Below are positions 15,120 through 23,593 of a stretch of DNA of 40,829 nucleotides, piece by piece. The translations under genes were made by a program, and so were the position numbers. Each line of letters opens with the position of its first letter. Within the stretch, counting starts at the first letter, position 1. Origin of the DNA: Oscillospiraceae bacterium (GTDB taxonomy: Bacteria; Bacillota; Clostridia; Oscillospirales; Acutalibacteraceae); the NCBI GenBank assembly GCA_022508805.1, contig JAFLUM010000017.1:1-40829 (forward strand), read 5' to 3'. Below the pieces are notes generated by a model that did no database searches, was not told the DNA's origin, and saw only the letters and a list, made by a program, of their open reading frames with translations.

Positions 15120-16172
15120 GTGAAAGACAAACTTGAAGCTATTCGCCGTAAGGCGGAGGCTGAGCTGGCAGAACTAAAAGAGCAAAGTCAACTTGAAAAT
15201 TTCAGAATTGCCGTCCTCGGCAAAAAGGGAGAGCTTACATCCATACTTAAAATGATGGGCTCGCTCTCGCCTGAGGAAAGACCCGTAATGGGACAAATGG
15301 CAAATGATGTAAGAACATTTATCGAGGAAAAGTTGCAGGAAAAAGCAAAGGAAATCAAAGAGCGTGAAATGCAAAAGGAAATTGAGTCTGTACCGCTGTT
15401 TGATGTTTCTGCTCCTGCAAATCTTGACCGTGGATCATATCATCCCATAACACTTGTTCAACGTCAGTGCGAGGCGGTTTTTAAATCCATGGGCTTTACC
15501 ATAGAGAATTACAGCGAGATCGTGACCGATTATGAGTGCTTTGAAGCGCTGAATATCCCCAAGCATCACCCGGCGAGAGATATGCAGGACACATATTATC
15601 TTGAAAACGGTCAGCTCTTAAAATCCCATACCTCCGCGGCACAGAACGCTATCTACAGAAAATACAGAGACAGTCTTGTAAATGACGGTTTGCCCATAAA
15701 GGCGATTTTCCCCGGTCGCTGCTTCCGCAATGAGGCGACTGATGCCTGCCACGAGAATACATTTTTCCAGATGGAAGGCGTAATGGTAGATAAAAATATC
15801 TCCATTTCAAACCTTATTTACTTTATGAAAACAATGCTTTCCGAAGTGTTCCAAAAGGACATCAAGGTCCGTTTACGCCCCGGCTTCTTCCCCTTCGTTG
15901 AACCCGGCTTTGAGCTTGACATAAGCTGTCTTATCTGCGGCGGCGACGGATGCCCCTCCTGCAAGCACAGCGGTTGGCTGGAGCTTTGCCCCTGCGGAAT
16001 GATACATCCCGAGGTGCTGAAGGCGGGCGGAATCGATCCCGAGGAGTACACCGGCTTCGCTTTCGGACTTGGACTTACAAGACTTGCTATGATGAAATAC
16101 GGCGTAAAAGACATCCGCGACTTAAACTCCGGCAGTCTTAAAAGCCTTGCACAATTCACAGACGACGAATAA
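15120..16172 (+). CDS. pheS: Phenylalanyl-tRNA synthetase alpha subunit
   Basis: Catalytic subunit of the alpha2-beta2 enzyme that charges tRNA-Phe. At 350 aa it is slightly longer than the roughly 330-340 common in bacteria. An N-terminal coiled-coil tRNA-binding arm covers about 1-85. The class II core follows: motif 2 region FPGRCFRNEATDACHENTFFQMEG, and motif 3 region GFAFGLGLTRLAMMKYGV. Between FELDI and LCPCGMIHP there is a Cys-rich insert, Cys270-x2-Cys273-x4-Cys278-x2-Cys281, with two more cysteines near 290, suggestive of a small zinc knuckle. The start is GTG with AAAGGAA upstream. It lies under T-box control and is followed by pheT after 17 bp. Confidence 0.97.
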   Translation: MKDKLEAIRRKAEAELAELKEQSQLENFRIAVLGKKGELTSILKMMGSLSPEERPVMGQMANDVRTFIEEKLQEKAKEIKEREMQKEIESVPLFDVSAPANLDRGSYHPITLVQRQCEAVFKSMGFTIENYSEIVTDYECFEALNIPKHHPARDMQDTYYLENGQLLKSHTSAAQNAIYRKYRDSLVNDGLPIKAIFPGRCFRNEATDACHENTFFQMEGVMVDKNISISNLIYFMKTMLSEVFQKDIKVRLRPGFFPFVEPGFELDISCLICGGDGCPSCKHSGWLELCPCGMIHPEVLKAGGIDPEEYTGFAFGLGLTRLAMMKYGVKDIRDLNSGSLKSLAQFTDDE

Positions 16173-16189
16173 GGAAGGAGGAAACGACA

Positions 16190-18553
16190 ATGCTTTTATC
16201 AATGAACTGGATCTCAGATTTTGTTGACCTTACGGGTCTTGACAAATTAGAGCTTATTCACCGTTTTTCGCTTTCCACTGCCGAGGTTGAGAACGAAATA
16301 TTCTTTAAAGGCAGTGAAATTGACGGAATTGTGGTAGCTGAAATCAAATCGGTGGAACCGCATCCCGATTCAAGAAAGCTTCATCTTTTAAAGGTCGATG
16401 CCGGTGACGGTGAGCTTACTGACGTTGTCTGCGGTGCTCCGAACGTGCGTGTGGGTATGAAAACCGCCTTTGCAAAGGTGGGAGCTCGCATCGGCGATAT
16501 CACCATCACTCCCCGCCCCCTTGCAGGATATACTTCCAACGGTATGTGCTGCTCTGAAAAAGAGGTCGGCATAAGCGACGACCATTCGGGTATAATGGAA
16601 ATCACCGATGATATTGCTAACGGCACGGATATTAAAGCTGTTTATCAAATTGACGATATTATTTTTGAGGTCGACAACAAATCGCTGACAAACCGCCCCG
16701 ATCTTTGGGGTCATTACGGCATTGCACGCGAATTCGCAGCATTGGCAGGTCGCGAATTAAAGCCACTTGACACTGTTGACCTTCACGCTTACGATAATCT
16801 TCCGAAAATTGATATGAAAATTGAAGATCCTCTTTGTCAGCGTTACTCCTGTCTGCACGTTGAGAATATCCACACAACAGTAAGTCCTGTTAATATGCGT
16901 ATTCGCCTTTACTACTGCGGTATGCGTGCCATAAACTTCCTTGCGGACCTGACCAACTATCTTATGCTTGAAATGGGTCAGCCAATGCACGCCTTCGATG
17001 CCCGAAAGGTTGAAAAATTGCGTATTAAACGTTTCAATGAGCCGTTCGTGTTCCAAACTCTTGACGGTGCAGAGCGTCAGATAGACGAAAACACGCTGAT
17101 GATATGCAACGGCGACACACCTGTGGCTATCGCGGGCATTATGGGCGGTCTTGACTCCGAAATTGTTGAGGATACCACCACACTTACGCTTGAATCCGCT
17201 ACCTTTGATGCAGTTTCCATACGCAAATCCACGGTGCGCCTTGCACACAGAACGGATGCTTCAATGCGTTACGAAAAATGCCTTGACCCCGAGATGACTG
17301 TTCCTGCAATCGCCCGTTTTGTAAAACTCCTGACCGATACCGATAAGGATGCCCGTGTTGTTTCTTCCCTCACAGACGAATACGCCTATCATTATGACAC
17401 GGTCACACTTGATTTTGACAAGGCGTTTGTAGACAGATATACGGGAATCGAGATAGACAACGATACTATTGTTAAAACTCTTTGCTCGCTTGGCTTTAAA
17501 GTGACACTTGACGGCGACAGTTTCTCCGTTACCGTGCCAAGTTGGAGGGCCACAAAGGACGTTACCATAAAAGCAGACATCATTGAAGAGATAACACGTA
17601 TTTACGGTTACGATAATTTTGACGTTCATACTGCGTTCGCTCCTCTCTGCCCTGTTCGCATTACCGATGAGAAGAGCGTTGAAGATAAAATCAAGGATAT
17701 TCTTGTAAAACGCTTTTCACTGCACGAGCTACACTCGTATATTTGGGCGTATTATGATGAATACAAGGCACTGGGTATTGAAATTGAGGACAATATAAAG
17801 CTCTCTAACGCGACAAATCCCAATATTGAGACCATAAGAAATTCCATTATACCCACACAGCTTTGTCAGGTGCGCACGAATGTCTCATACGCCGCTGATT
17901 TCGGCATATTTGAAATCGGCAGAACTGTTGACGGAACAGACGAAAACGGTCTTTGCCGTGAGCACAAAAAGCTGGCGGTAACGCTTTTCAGCAAGACAAA
18001 GTCTCTTGAGGCGCTTTATTTTGAGCTTCGTGATATGCTGGCGGTAATAGCCGACGATATTAAGCATAAATCTCTCTCCTTTGAGGCAGCAGAGGCAACG
18101 CATAGCTATGAGCATCCGCGCAACTTAAACAAAATTTTATGCGACGGAACGGTTATCGGTGAGATCGGCGTGGTACACCCCACAGTATCAAAGAAAATTG
18201 ATAAAAAAGCTGCAATCGTTTTTGCAGAGATAGATGTACCTGCGTTTGCTGAGATAGAAAGTGCGGGAATTACGTATGACGAGCCGTCACGCTTCCCTGA
18301 GATAGAAATTGACCTGTCGTTTGTGTCCGAGGTATTCGCACCGATAGGCAAAGCAATCCGCGACGCCCACTGCCGGCTTATTAAAAAGGTCGATGTCGTT
18401 GACACATACCGTGACAGCACAGGCAAATCGATAACGGTAAGGCTCACCTTCTCTCACCCCGAAAAGACCCTCACAAGAGACGAGGTTATGAAGGTCGTAG
18501 GCTCCATTGTAGACGCTCTCGCCGCTGAAAATGTCGTTTTAAAGCAGCAGTAA
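16190..18553 (+). CDS. pheT: Phenylalanyl-tRNA synthetase beta subunit
   Basis: 787 residues, the normal size for the long bacterial beta subunit. In order: an N-terminal segment MLLSMNWISDFVDLTG; an EMAP/OB-type tRNA-binding domain (about 40-150, HPDSRKLHLLKVDAGDG); the B3/B4 editing domain, which hydrolyses mischarged tyrosyl-tRNA (about 210-375); B5 (about 395-470); the catalytic-like core; and a C-terminal anticodon-binding ferredoxin-fold domain (about 695-787, SRFPEIEIDLSFV to LTRDEVMKVVGSIV). The start has an excellent AAGGAAGGAGGAAA site. It forms the holoenzyme with PheS. A short inverted-repeat element begins 4 bp after the stop codon. Confidence 0.97.
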   Translation: MLLSMNWISDFVDLTGLDKLELIHRFSLSTAEVENEIFFKGSEIDGIVVAEIKSVEPHPDSRKLHLLKVDAGDGELTDVVCGAPNVRVGMKTAFAKVGARIGDITITPRPLAGYTSNGMCCSEKEVGISDDHSGIMEITDDIANGTDIKAVYQIDDIIFEVDNKSLTNRPDLWGHYGIAREFAALAGRELKPLDTVDLHAYDNLPKIDMKIEDPLCQRYSCLHVENIHTTVSPVNMRIRLYYCGMRAINFLADLTNYLMLEMGQPMHAFDARKVEKLRIKRFNEPFVFQTLDGAERQIDENTLMICNGDTPVAIAGIMGGLDSEIVEDTTTLTLESATFDAVSIRKSTVRLAHRTDASMRYEKCLDPEMTVPAIARFVKLLTDTDKDARVVSSLTDEYAYHYDTVTLDFDKAFVDRYTGIEIDNDTIVKTLCSLGFKVTLDGDSFSVTVPSWRATKDVTIKADIIEEITRIYGYDNFDVHTAFAPLCPVRITDEKSVEDKIKDILVKRFSLHELHSYIWAYYDEYKALGIEIEDNIKLSNATNPNIETIRNSIIPTQLCQVRTNVSYAADFGIFEIGRTVDGTDENGLCREHKKLAVTLFSKTKSLEALYFELRDMLAVIADDIKHKSLSFEAAEATHSYEHPRNLNKILCDGTVIGEIGVVHPTVSKKIDKKAAIVFAEIDVPAFAEIESAGITYDEPSRFPEIEIDLSFVSEVFAPIGKAIRDAHCRLIKKVDVVDTYRDSTGKSITVRLTFSHPEKTLTRDEVMKVVGSIVDALAAENVVLKQQ

Positions 18554-18557
18554 GCAT

Positions 18558-18600
18558 AAGTAGACACTGATTAATTACCGATTGACGCCTTAGTGTCTAC
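18558..18600. repeat. Shortened copy of the T-box inverted-repeat element
   Basis: GTAGACACT (18560-18568) and AGTGTCTAC (18592-18600) are perfect inverted repeats around 23 nt. The first 38 bp match the inverted right end of the 14787-14962 element at all but 4 positions, including GATTAATTACC and TGACGCCTTAGTG. It looks like an internal deletion derivative. There is no T-run beside it, so it is probably not the pheST terminator. Confidence 0.7.
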
Positions 18601-18618
18601 AAAAAAGCATTTTAACTA

Positions 18619-18669
18619 TTGTTTTTTTGACAAAAGCAGTGTATAATAGTTATGATTATAAGTAGGAGG
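18619..18669 (+). promoter_or_regulatory. Promoter and RBS of ireB
   Basis: TTGTTT (18619-18624), a 17-bp spacer and TATAAT (18642-18647), then AGGAGG at 18664-18669 before the ATG at 18677. A TTGACA lies inside the spacer but is only 9 bp from the -10, too close to be its -35. Confidence 0.65.
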
Positions 18670-18676
18670 TGGCGGA

Positions 18677-18940
18677 ATGCTTGATCCAAACAAAACAATT
18701 CAATTCTCGTTAAAGGACGACAGTGCGGAGGCCACACGTCAAATACTCGTGTCGGTTTATGACGCTTTGGTCGAAAAGGGATATAACCCCATTAATCAGA
18801 TAGTCGGTTATATTCTCTCTGAGGATCCGACCTATATTACCACTCACAACAACGCGAGAAGTCTTATCCGCCGCCTTGACAGAGACGAACTTTTGCAGGA
18901 TCTTTTAAAAGAGTATCTTAAATCGGCAAAGGCGAAATAA
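18677..18940 (+). CDS. ireB: IreB family regulatory phosphoprotein (UPF0297)
   Basis: 87 residues with the family signature: a short N-terminus [10 protein letters not shown], then [29 protein letters not shown] (core [18 protein letters not shown]), and an [18 protein letters not shown]-terminal helix. In Enterococcus the homologue is phosphorylated by the PASTA kinase IreK and affects cell-envelope stress and cephalosporin resistance; the Bacillus homologue is YrzL. In many Firmicutes it sits beside ruvX (yqgF) and a DUF1292 gene. Here it is followed instead by an unknown 96-residue protein and a phosphoribosyltransferase gene. Confidence 0.93.
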   Translation: MLDPNKTIQFSLKDDSAEATRQILVSVYDALVEKGYNPINQIVGYILSEDPTYITTHNNARSLIRRLDRDELLQDLLKEYLKSAKAK

Positions 18941-18962
18941 GTTTTAGTTATGAGGTGCTTTT

Positions 18963-19253
18963 ATGTCATCAAAAAACGGTCAATTCCTCACGTATAAGGG
19001 CAAGCCGCTGGTTCGTAACGGCAACACTCTTTATTACGGCGAACCCTCCGAAAGATATGTTATTATGATGCAGATCAACGCCACAAAGCCTGTGGGCGAT
19101 ACAGAGATCGCGTCAAAGGTATCTGTTCAGCTTCTTAACACTGATCCGGACGTCAGCGCCCGTGAGAGAATAGTTAAGTCAAGTGAAAAGAAGGGACTTT
19201 ACGCTGCAATGGATATTGCCGAGATATGGCTTTCCCGTGCTTTGGCAAATTAA
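18963..19253 (+). CDS. Small conserved-looking protein of unknown function (96 aa)
   Basis: Not recognised. A soluble alpha/beta-type protein with no signal peptide and no membrane segment. It opens with a glycine- and lysine-rich hairpin-like stretch (GQFLTYKGKPLVRNGNTLYYG), followed by a strand (ERYVIMMQINAT), a second strand (SKVSVQLLNTDP), and a C-terminal helix that ends in IAEIWLSRALAN. The order suggests a compact beta-alpha fold. It is translated from TGAGGTGC 22 bp after ireB and so lies in the same transcript. A weak hairpin follows. Co-transcription with ireB is the only clue to its function. Confidence 0.8.
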   Translation: MSSKNGQFLTYKGKPLVRNGNTLYYGEPSERYVIMMQINATKPVGDTEIASKVSVQLLNTDPDVSARERIVKSSEKKGLYAAMDIAEIWLSRALAN

Positions 19254-19257
19254 TAAT

Positions 19258-19289
19258 CGGCGGCGGTTTTCCGCCGCTTTACAAATTTT
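19258..19289 (+). terminator. Weak terminator-like hairpin
   Basis: GCGGCGG (19260-19266), TTTT, CCGCCGC (19271-19277), followed by TTTACAAATTTT. The stem is strong but the T-tract is interrupted, so it may only attenuate transcription into the phosphoribosyltransferase gene. Confidence 0.5.
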
Positions 19290-19301
19290 GAGGTGAAATA
19301 A

Positions 19302-19853
19302 ATGACATATCATCTTAAGGTTGCAGGAGTGGAACGTGATCTTACGCTCTGTCCGGTTACAGACGACCTTTACATTGCAGGATTTATTGTTTTCGGCGAC
19401 CCTGAGCTAACAACTGCGTGTGCTAAAGCTATGCTGGAGGTTGCACCCGAATACGATTACATAATAACCGCTGAAGCAAAGGGTATTCCCTTGGCTCACG
19501 AAATGGCAAGGCTTCACGGTAACGAAAAATATTTAGTTGCAAGAAAAAAGCCGAAAGCATATATGTCCGGCGTATTCCAAGTAACGGTAAATTCAATTAC
19601 CACTAAAGGCGAACAAAAGCTTTATTTAGACACCGCTGATGCAGAGCTTATGAAAGACAAAAGAATTCTTCTCGTTGACGATGTTGTTACAACGGGCGAA
19701 TCTATAAACGGACTTGAAAAGCTTGTAACGGAAGCGGGCGGAATAGTTTGCGGCAGACTTTGCGTTTTAGCAGAGGATACGGCTGCAGACCGTGACGACC
19801 TTATATATCTTGAAAAGCTACCCGTCTTCAACCCTGACGGTACAATAAAATAA
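19302..19853 (+). CDS. Type I phosphoribosyltransferase (adenine phosphoribosyltransferase-like)
   Basis: 183 residues with the PRPP-binding loop RILLVDDVVTTGES (121-134, acidic pair Asp126-Asp127). Its flexible region resembles adenine phosphoribosyltransferase (ITAEAKGIPLAHEMARLHG, then YLVARKKPKAYM). Such enzymes convert a purine base plus PRPP to the nucleotide in salvage. The base specificity is not secured: it differs enough from classical Apt that a xanthine or regulatory (PurR-like, non-catalytic) role is possible. It carries its own TGAGGTG ribosome binding site, and a clear terminator follows. Confidence 0.85.
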   Translation: MTYHLKVAGVERDLTLCPVTDDLYIAGFIVFGDPELTTACAKAMLEVAPEYDYIITAEAKGIPLAHEMARLHGNEKYLVARKKPKAYMSGVFQVTVNSITTKGEQKLYLDTADAELMKDKRILLVDDVVTTGESINGLEKLVTEAGGIVCGRLCVLAEDTAADRDDLIYLEKLPVFNPDGTIK

Positions 19854-19870
19854 CTCTTTACAGCTCTTTG

Positions 19871-19900
19871 CTCCGACTGTTTCAGTCGGAGTATTTTGTT
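19871..19900 (+). terminator. Terminator of the phosphoribosyltransferase gene
   Basis: CTCCGACTG (19871-19879) and CAGTCGGAG (19883-19891) are perfect arms with a 3-nt loop, followed by TATTTTGTT. Confidence 0.87.
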
Positions 19901-19927
19901 GACTTTATTTGCGTTTTAGAGTATATT
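19899..19927 (+). promoter_or_regulatory. Promoter of the MIF-family gene
   Basis: TTGACT (19899-19904), a 17-bp spacer and TATATT (19922-19927), with GGAGGTGAT ahead of the ATG at 19952. The -35 overlaps the end of the preceding terminator T-tract. Confidence 0.7.
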
Positions 19928-19951
19928 ATAAGGTAGTCTGGAGGTGATAAG

Positions 19952-20293
19952 ATGCCATATATCGACGCAAACGTTTCCGTAAAGCTTGACGATGAGAAGA
20001 TCGAAAAAATCAAATCGGATTTCGGAAAAGCCATCACTCTTATCCCGGGTAAGAGTGAAAGCTACCTGATGGTGAAAATCAGCGACGGCTGCAATTTGTT
20101 TTTTAAGGGAGACTCTTCCCCCGCCGCTATGTGCTCCGTCAGCATTTTCGGCAGTGCAGATGATCAAAGCTGTGAGGCCCTGACAAAGGAAATCTGCGAC
20201 ATTCTCGAGCGTGAAGCGGATATTCCGTCCTCGCGAACATACGTCAAATTCCGGTTTGTTGACACATGGGGCTACAACGGATTTTTATTTTAA
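19952..20293 (+). CDS. MIF-family (macrophage migration inhibitory factor-like) tautomerase
   Basis: 113 residues that align end to end with MIF. Pro2 would become the catalytic N-terminal proline after Met removal, and Lys34 matches the active-site lysine. The central strand AAMCSVSIFGS corresponds to the CALCSLHSIG strand of human MIF, and the C-terminal RTYVKFRFVDTWGYNG corresponds to RVYINYYDMNAANVGWNN. The first Cys of the MIF CxxC redox motif is Ala here, so thiol-oxidoreductase activity is unlikely, while tautomerase activity is possible. It is a single gene with its own promoter. The biological substrate is unknown. Confidence 0.85.
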   Translation: MPYIDANVSVKLDDEKIEKIKSDFGKAITLIPGKSESYLMVKISDGCNLFFKGDSSPAAMCSVSIFGSADDQSCEALTKEICDILEREADIPSSRTYVKFRFVDTWGYNGFLF

Positions 20294-20378
20294 ACAAATC
20301 TTAAATTATTATATATGGACTTTATACTTTGTATGTGGTAAAATACTTTAAATTTATATTCAGAAGGATTGATGAATA

Positions 20379-21236
20379 GTGAAAGATTATTTCAAAACAA
20401 TAACTTCTAAGCCCAAAAAATGGGAGCTTGTTTATTGGTGGGTGCTTCGTGCAACCATGATTTTTGCTATGGCGGATGCCGCTTTCGGGTTAGGCAGATT
20501 CGGTTTCGGTCTTGAAGATTCCGTAAACATTCAGCAGGTTTTGCAGACCTTTGCAAATCTTGCAGGTATGTTTGCATGGGAAATTTGTATGCTCTTTGGG
20601 AAGAAAAGATGGCCGCATTACATACCGCCGCATTTTCAGGACGGTTTGATTCTTCTTTTGTGGCTGGCCTCCTTCGGCGGAGCTTACATCAATTTCTATT
20701 ACAGCGTTAACTCTTACGACTACATAATGCACGCCGCTTTGGGTGCTTACGCAGTTATTATGGGCTATGAAATATGCACCGCTATGCAGAAAAGAGATAA
20801 AAAGCAGACTAACCTTGCAGTTATGCTGCTCGCGGCCTTCGGATTTTCATTTATTGTCGGCACAGGATGGGAGCTTTTCGAGTTCACATTCGATCAGGTT
20901 GCCGGCGGCGACTCACAGCATTGGTCACAGTCCTTGGCAATATGGGCAGCAGAAAAATACAACAATCCCGGTCTTGCTAAGCCGTGGATATTAGACCCCA
21001 CAAGCTATGCGCCGAGACTGCAGGAGATTACGGACGGCTCAGTTCTTTATAACTCTGCCGAAGAAGTCTACAATGCCCGTTATGCTATTATTGACACAAT
21101 GGAGGACATTATTTTCAATACTTTGGGCGCAGTAGCTGCTTATATTTTCCTTAAAGTTAAGCCCTATTGGCACAAAGGCAAAAACGATGTAAACGCTATG
21201 TTTGCAGATAAAGAAGTTCAGACAGTTGAAAAATAA
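20379..21236 (+). CDS. YjdF-like (DUF2238-type) multi-pass membrane protein
   Basis: 285 residues, with about five to six membrane segments (about 20-37, 47-70, 87-106, 117-134, 145-165, 240-262). Conserved-looking motifs at membrane borders, YDYIMHAALGAY, GTGWELFEFTFD and DTMEDIIFNTLGA, match the D..xH..xG, WE.xE and D...D...N..GA blocks of the YjdF/DUF2238 family. The function of that family is not established. Between the fifth segment and the last one lies a 70-residue loop. The start is GTG with GAAGGA upstream. It is convergent with cysK and shares a bidirectional terminator. Confidence 0.75.
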   Translation: MKDYFKTITSKPKKWELVYWWVLRATMIFAMADAAFGLGRFGFGLEDSVNIQQVLQTFANLAGMFAWEICMLFGKKRWPHYIPPHFQDGLILLLWLASFGGAYINFYYSVNSYDYIMHAALGAYAVIMGYEICTAMQKRDKKQTNLAVMLLAAFGFSFIVGTGWELFEFTFDQVAGGDSQHWSQSLAIWAAEKYNNPGLAKPWILDPTSYAPRLQEITDGSVLYNSAEEVYNARYAIIDTMEDIIFNTLGAVAAYIFLKVKPYWHKGKNDVNAMFADKEVQTVEK

Positions 21237-21259
21237 TTATTAAGTAGATACACAAAAAA

Positions 21260-21289
21260 ACAGGACGAAGCCTTTCGGTTTCGTCCTGT
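21260..21289. terminator. Bidirectional terminator between the YjdF-like gene and cysK
   Basis: CAGGACGAAGCC pairs with GGTTTCGTCCTG (12 bp, one G-U) around TTTC. The A-run upstream gives a T-run on the minus strand, and TCAATTTT follows on the plus strand. Confidence 0.87.
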
Positions 21290-21304
21290 TCAATTTTATG
21301 TTTC

Positions 21305-22234
21305 TTATTCTGCGAACAGAGGAGTTGAAAGATATCTGTCGCCCGTATCGGGAAGAAGAACTACGACGGTCTTTCCCTTGTTTTCGGGACATTTTGCTAT
21401 TTCGAGTGCCGCATATAGCGCTGCTCCCGAAGAAATACCGACGAGTACGCCTTCTTTTTTCGCGATTACTTTACCGATAGCGAATGCATCCTCATTTTCC
21501 ACCTTGAATATCTCATCATAAATTTCGGTATTAAGTACGTCGGGAACAAATCCTGCGCCTATACCCTGAATCTTATGAGCACCGGATGCGCCGCCCGAAA
21601 GTACGGGAGATGATGCAGGCTCAACTGCCACGACTTTGACGTTTGGATTCTTTGATTTAAGGTACTCGCCTACTCCCGTTACCGTTCCGCCTGTGCCTAC
21701 GCCTGCTACAAAGATATCAACGCTTCCGTCGGTATCTTCCCAAATCTCAGGACCTGTTGTATGCTTATGTATCTCGGGATTGGCGGGGTTGACGAACTGA
21801 CCGGGAATAAAGCTGTCGGGAATTTCTTCCGCCAGCTCCTGCGCCTTTGCGATAGCGCCCTTCATACCCTTAGTTCCGTCGGTGAGCACCAGCTCTGCGC
21901 CGTAAGCGCGCATAAGATTACGTCTTTCGACTGACATTGTCTCCGGCATAGTGATGATTATTCTGTAGCCCTTTGCGGCTGCGATGGCGGCAAGACCGAT
22001 GCCCGTGTTGCCGCTGGTCGGCTCAATAATTACCGAGCCCTCTTTGAGCAGACCCTTTGCCTCGGCGTCCTCGATCATAGCCTTGGCTATTCTGTCCTTA
22101 ACGCTGCCTGCGGGATTGAAATACTCCAACTTTGCAAGTAGCGTAGCTTCGAGTCCCTGTTCTTTTTCAATATGTACGAGCTCCAGCAGAGGGGTTTTTC
22201 CTACTAAATCTGCCGCTGTACGGTAAATTTTCAT
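21305..22234 (-). CDS. cysK: Cysteine synthase (O-acetylserine sulfhydrylase)
   Basis: A PLP enzyme that makes cysteine from O-acetylserine and sulfide. At 309 aa it is full length. The PLP lysine is Lys46 in [10 protein letters not shown]; the substrate loop TSGNTG is at 72-77; the PLP-phosphate glycine loop is [12 protein letters not shown]; the C-terminal SSGAA contacts the PLP ring nitrogen. It is the second gene of the metY-cysK operon (32-bp gap, GGAGGT site). In Bacillus, CysK also binds the Rrf2 repressor CymR when O-acetylserine is scarce. The Rrf2 gene upstream makes a similar partnership plausible here, as inference. Confidence 0.96.
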   Translation of the reverse strand: MKIYRTAADLVGKTPLLELVHIEKEQGLEATLLAKLEYFNPAGSVKDRIAKAMIEDAEAKGLLKEGSVIIEPTSGNTGIGLAAIAAAKGYRIIITMPETMSVERRNLMRAYGAELVLTDGTKGMKGAIAKAQELAEEIPDSFIPGQFVNPANPEIHKHTTGPEIWEDTDGSVDIFVAGVGTGGTVTGVGEYLKSKNPNVKVVAVEPASSPVLSGGASGAHKIQGIGAGFVPDVLNTEIYDEIFKVENEDAFAIGKVIAKKEGVLVGISSGAALYAALEIAKCPENKGKTVVVLLPDTGDRYLSTPLFAE

Positions 22235-22266
22235 AATGATTACCTCCGATAATAGTATATTTTATA

Positions 22267-23553
22267 TTATATGCTTGCAAAGCCGTTTTCGAGATCGGCA
22301 ATGATATCGTCAATATGCTCAGTACCGATTGAGAGACGGATAGTATTCTGCTTGATGCCCTGATCTGCCAGCTCCTCCTCAGTGAGCTGTGAATGAGTGG
22401 TCGTGGCGGGGTGAATAACCAGTGATTTTACGTCCGCAACGTTGGCAAGCAGTGAGAATATCTCCAAATTGTCGATAAACCTATGTGCCTCTTCCTGACC
22501 GCCCTTGATCTCAAAGGTGAAGATCGACGCGCCGCCGTTGGGGAAATACTTATTATAAAGATCGTTTTGCGGATGGTCGGGCAAGGACGGGTGGTTGACC
22601 TTTTCAACCTTTGGGTGATTTTTAAGGAACTCAACGACCTTTTTCGTGTTTTCCGCATGGCGCTCAAGTCTTAAAGACAGCGTCTCAACGCCCTGTAACA
22701 GCAGGAAAGCGTTAAACGGAGAGAGCGTTGCGCCCGTATCGCGAAGAAGGATCGCGCGGATATAAGTAACGAACGCTGCAGGACCTACTGCATCCGCAAA
22801 GGATATGCCGTGATAGCTGGGGTTGGGGTCAGCGATAGGAGCAAATTTACCCGAAGCCTTCCAGTCAAATTTACCGGAATCAACGATAACGCCGCCGAGT
22901 GTCGTTCCGTGTCCGCCCAAGAATTTAGTTGCCGAATGAACAACGATGTCCGCACCGTGTTCAATGGGACGGATAAGATAAGGCGTACCGAAGGTATTGT
23001 CAATTACCGCGGGAATTCCGTACTTGTGAGCAAGCTCAGAGAGCGCGTCAATATCCGGAATATCACTGTTGGGGTTGCCAAGCGTCTCAAAATAAAGCGC
23101 CTTTGTGTTGGGCTGAATGGCTGCCTCTACCTCAGCAAGATCATGGATATCAACAAATGTGGTTGTTATGTTAAACTGAGCCAGCGTGTGCGCCAAAAGG
23201 TTGTAGCTGCCGCCGTATATAGTCTTTTGAGCTACGATGTGATCCCCTGCCTGTGCAAGAGCCTGAATCGTGTATGTAATTGCCGCCGCTCCGGAAGCCA
23301 CCGCAAGACCTGCAACGCCGCCCTCAAGAGCCGCTACACGGTCCTCAAAAACGCCCTGTGTGGAGTTTGTAAGTCTGCCGTAAATGTTGCCGGAATCGGC
23401 TAAGCCGAAACGTGCAGCCGCATGTGCGGAGTTTTTAAATACGTATGACGTTGTCTGATATATGGGCACTGCGCGTGCGTCAGTTGCGGGATCGGGATTT
23501 TCCTGACCTACGTGGAGCTGAAGTGTTTCGAATTTATAGTTTTTATTAGACAT
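22267..23553 (-). CDS. metY: O-acetylhomoserine sulfhydrylase (homocysteine-forming)
   Basis: 428 residues, of the Cys/Met-metabolism PLP fold. The PLP lysine is Lys210 in HSATKFLGGHG. N-terminal FETLQLHVGQENPDPATDAR and QTTSYVF are the MetY/MET17 pattern, and the length above 420 with the extra segment after residue 220 separates it from shorter cystathionine enzymes. It uses sulfide (or methanethiol) and O-acetylhomoserine to give homocysteine (or methionine). It is expressed from the promoter at 23710-23738 through a leader carrying a Cys-rich 24-codon reading frame 40 bp ahead of its ATG. The ribosome binding site is AAAGGAT. Confidence 0.94.
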   Translation of the reverse strand: MSNKNYKFETLQLHVGQENPDPATDARAVPIYQTTSYVFKNSAHAAARFGLADSGNIYGRLTNSTQGVFEDRVAALEGGVAGLAVASGAAAITYTIQALAQAGDHIVAQKTIYGGSYNLLAHTLAQFNITTTFVDIHDLAEVEAAIQPNTKALYFETLGNPNSDIPDIDALSELAHKYGIPAVIDNTFGTPYLIRPIEHGADIVVHSATKFLGGHGTTLGGVIVDSGKFDWKASGKFAPIADPNPSYHGISFADAVGPAAFVTYIRAILLRDTGATLSPFNAFLLLQGVETLSLRLERHAENTKKVVEFLKNHPKVEKVNHPSLPDHPQNDLYNKYFPNGGASIFTFEIKGGQEEAHRFIDNLEIFSLLANVADVKSLVIHPATTTHSQLTEEELADQGIKQNTIRLSIGTEHIDDIIADLENGFASI

Positions 23554-23593
23554 TAAAAAATCCTTTCAAAGTAAAATATTCTATATATTTATT

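Noticed and set aside
14843-15136. 97-codon open frame in the pheST leader
   Set aside because: It overlaps the T-box, its terminator and the start of pheS; the conserved bases are explained by RNA structure.
21237-21256. Third copy of the pheST-flanking repeat (TAAGTAGATACAC)
   Set aside because: Only about 12 bases match the element end and there is no inverted partner, so chance cannot be excluded.
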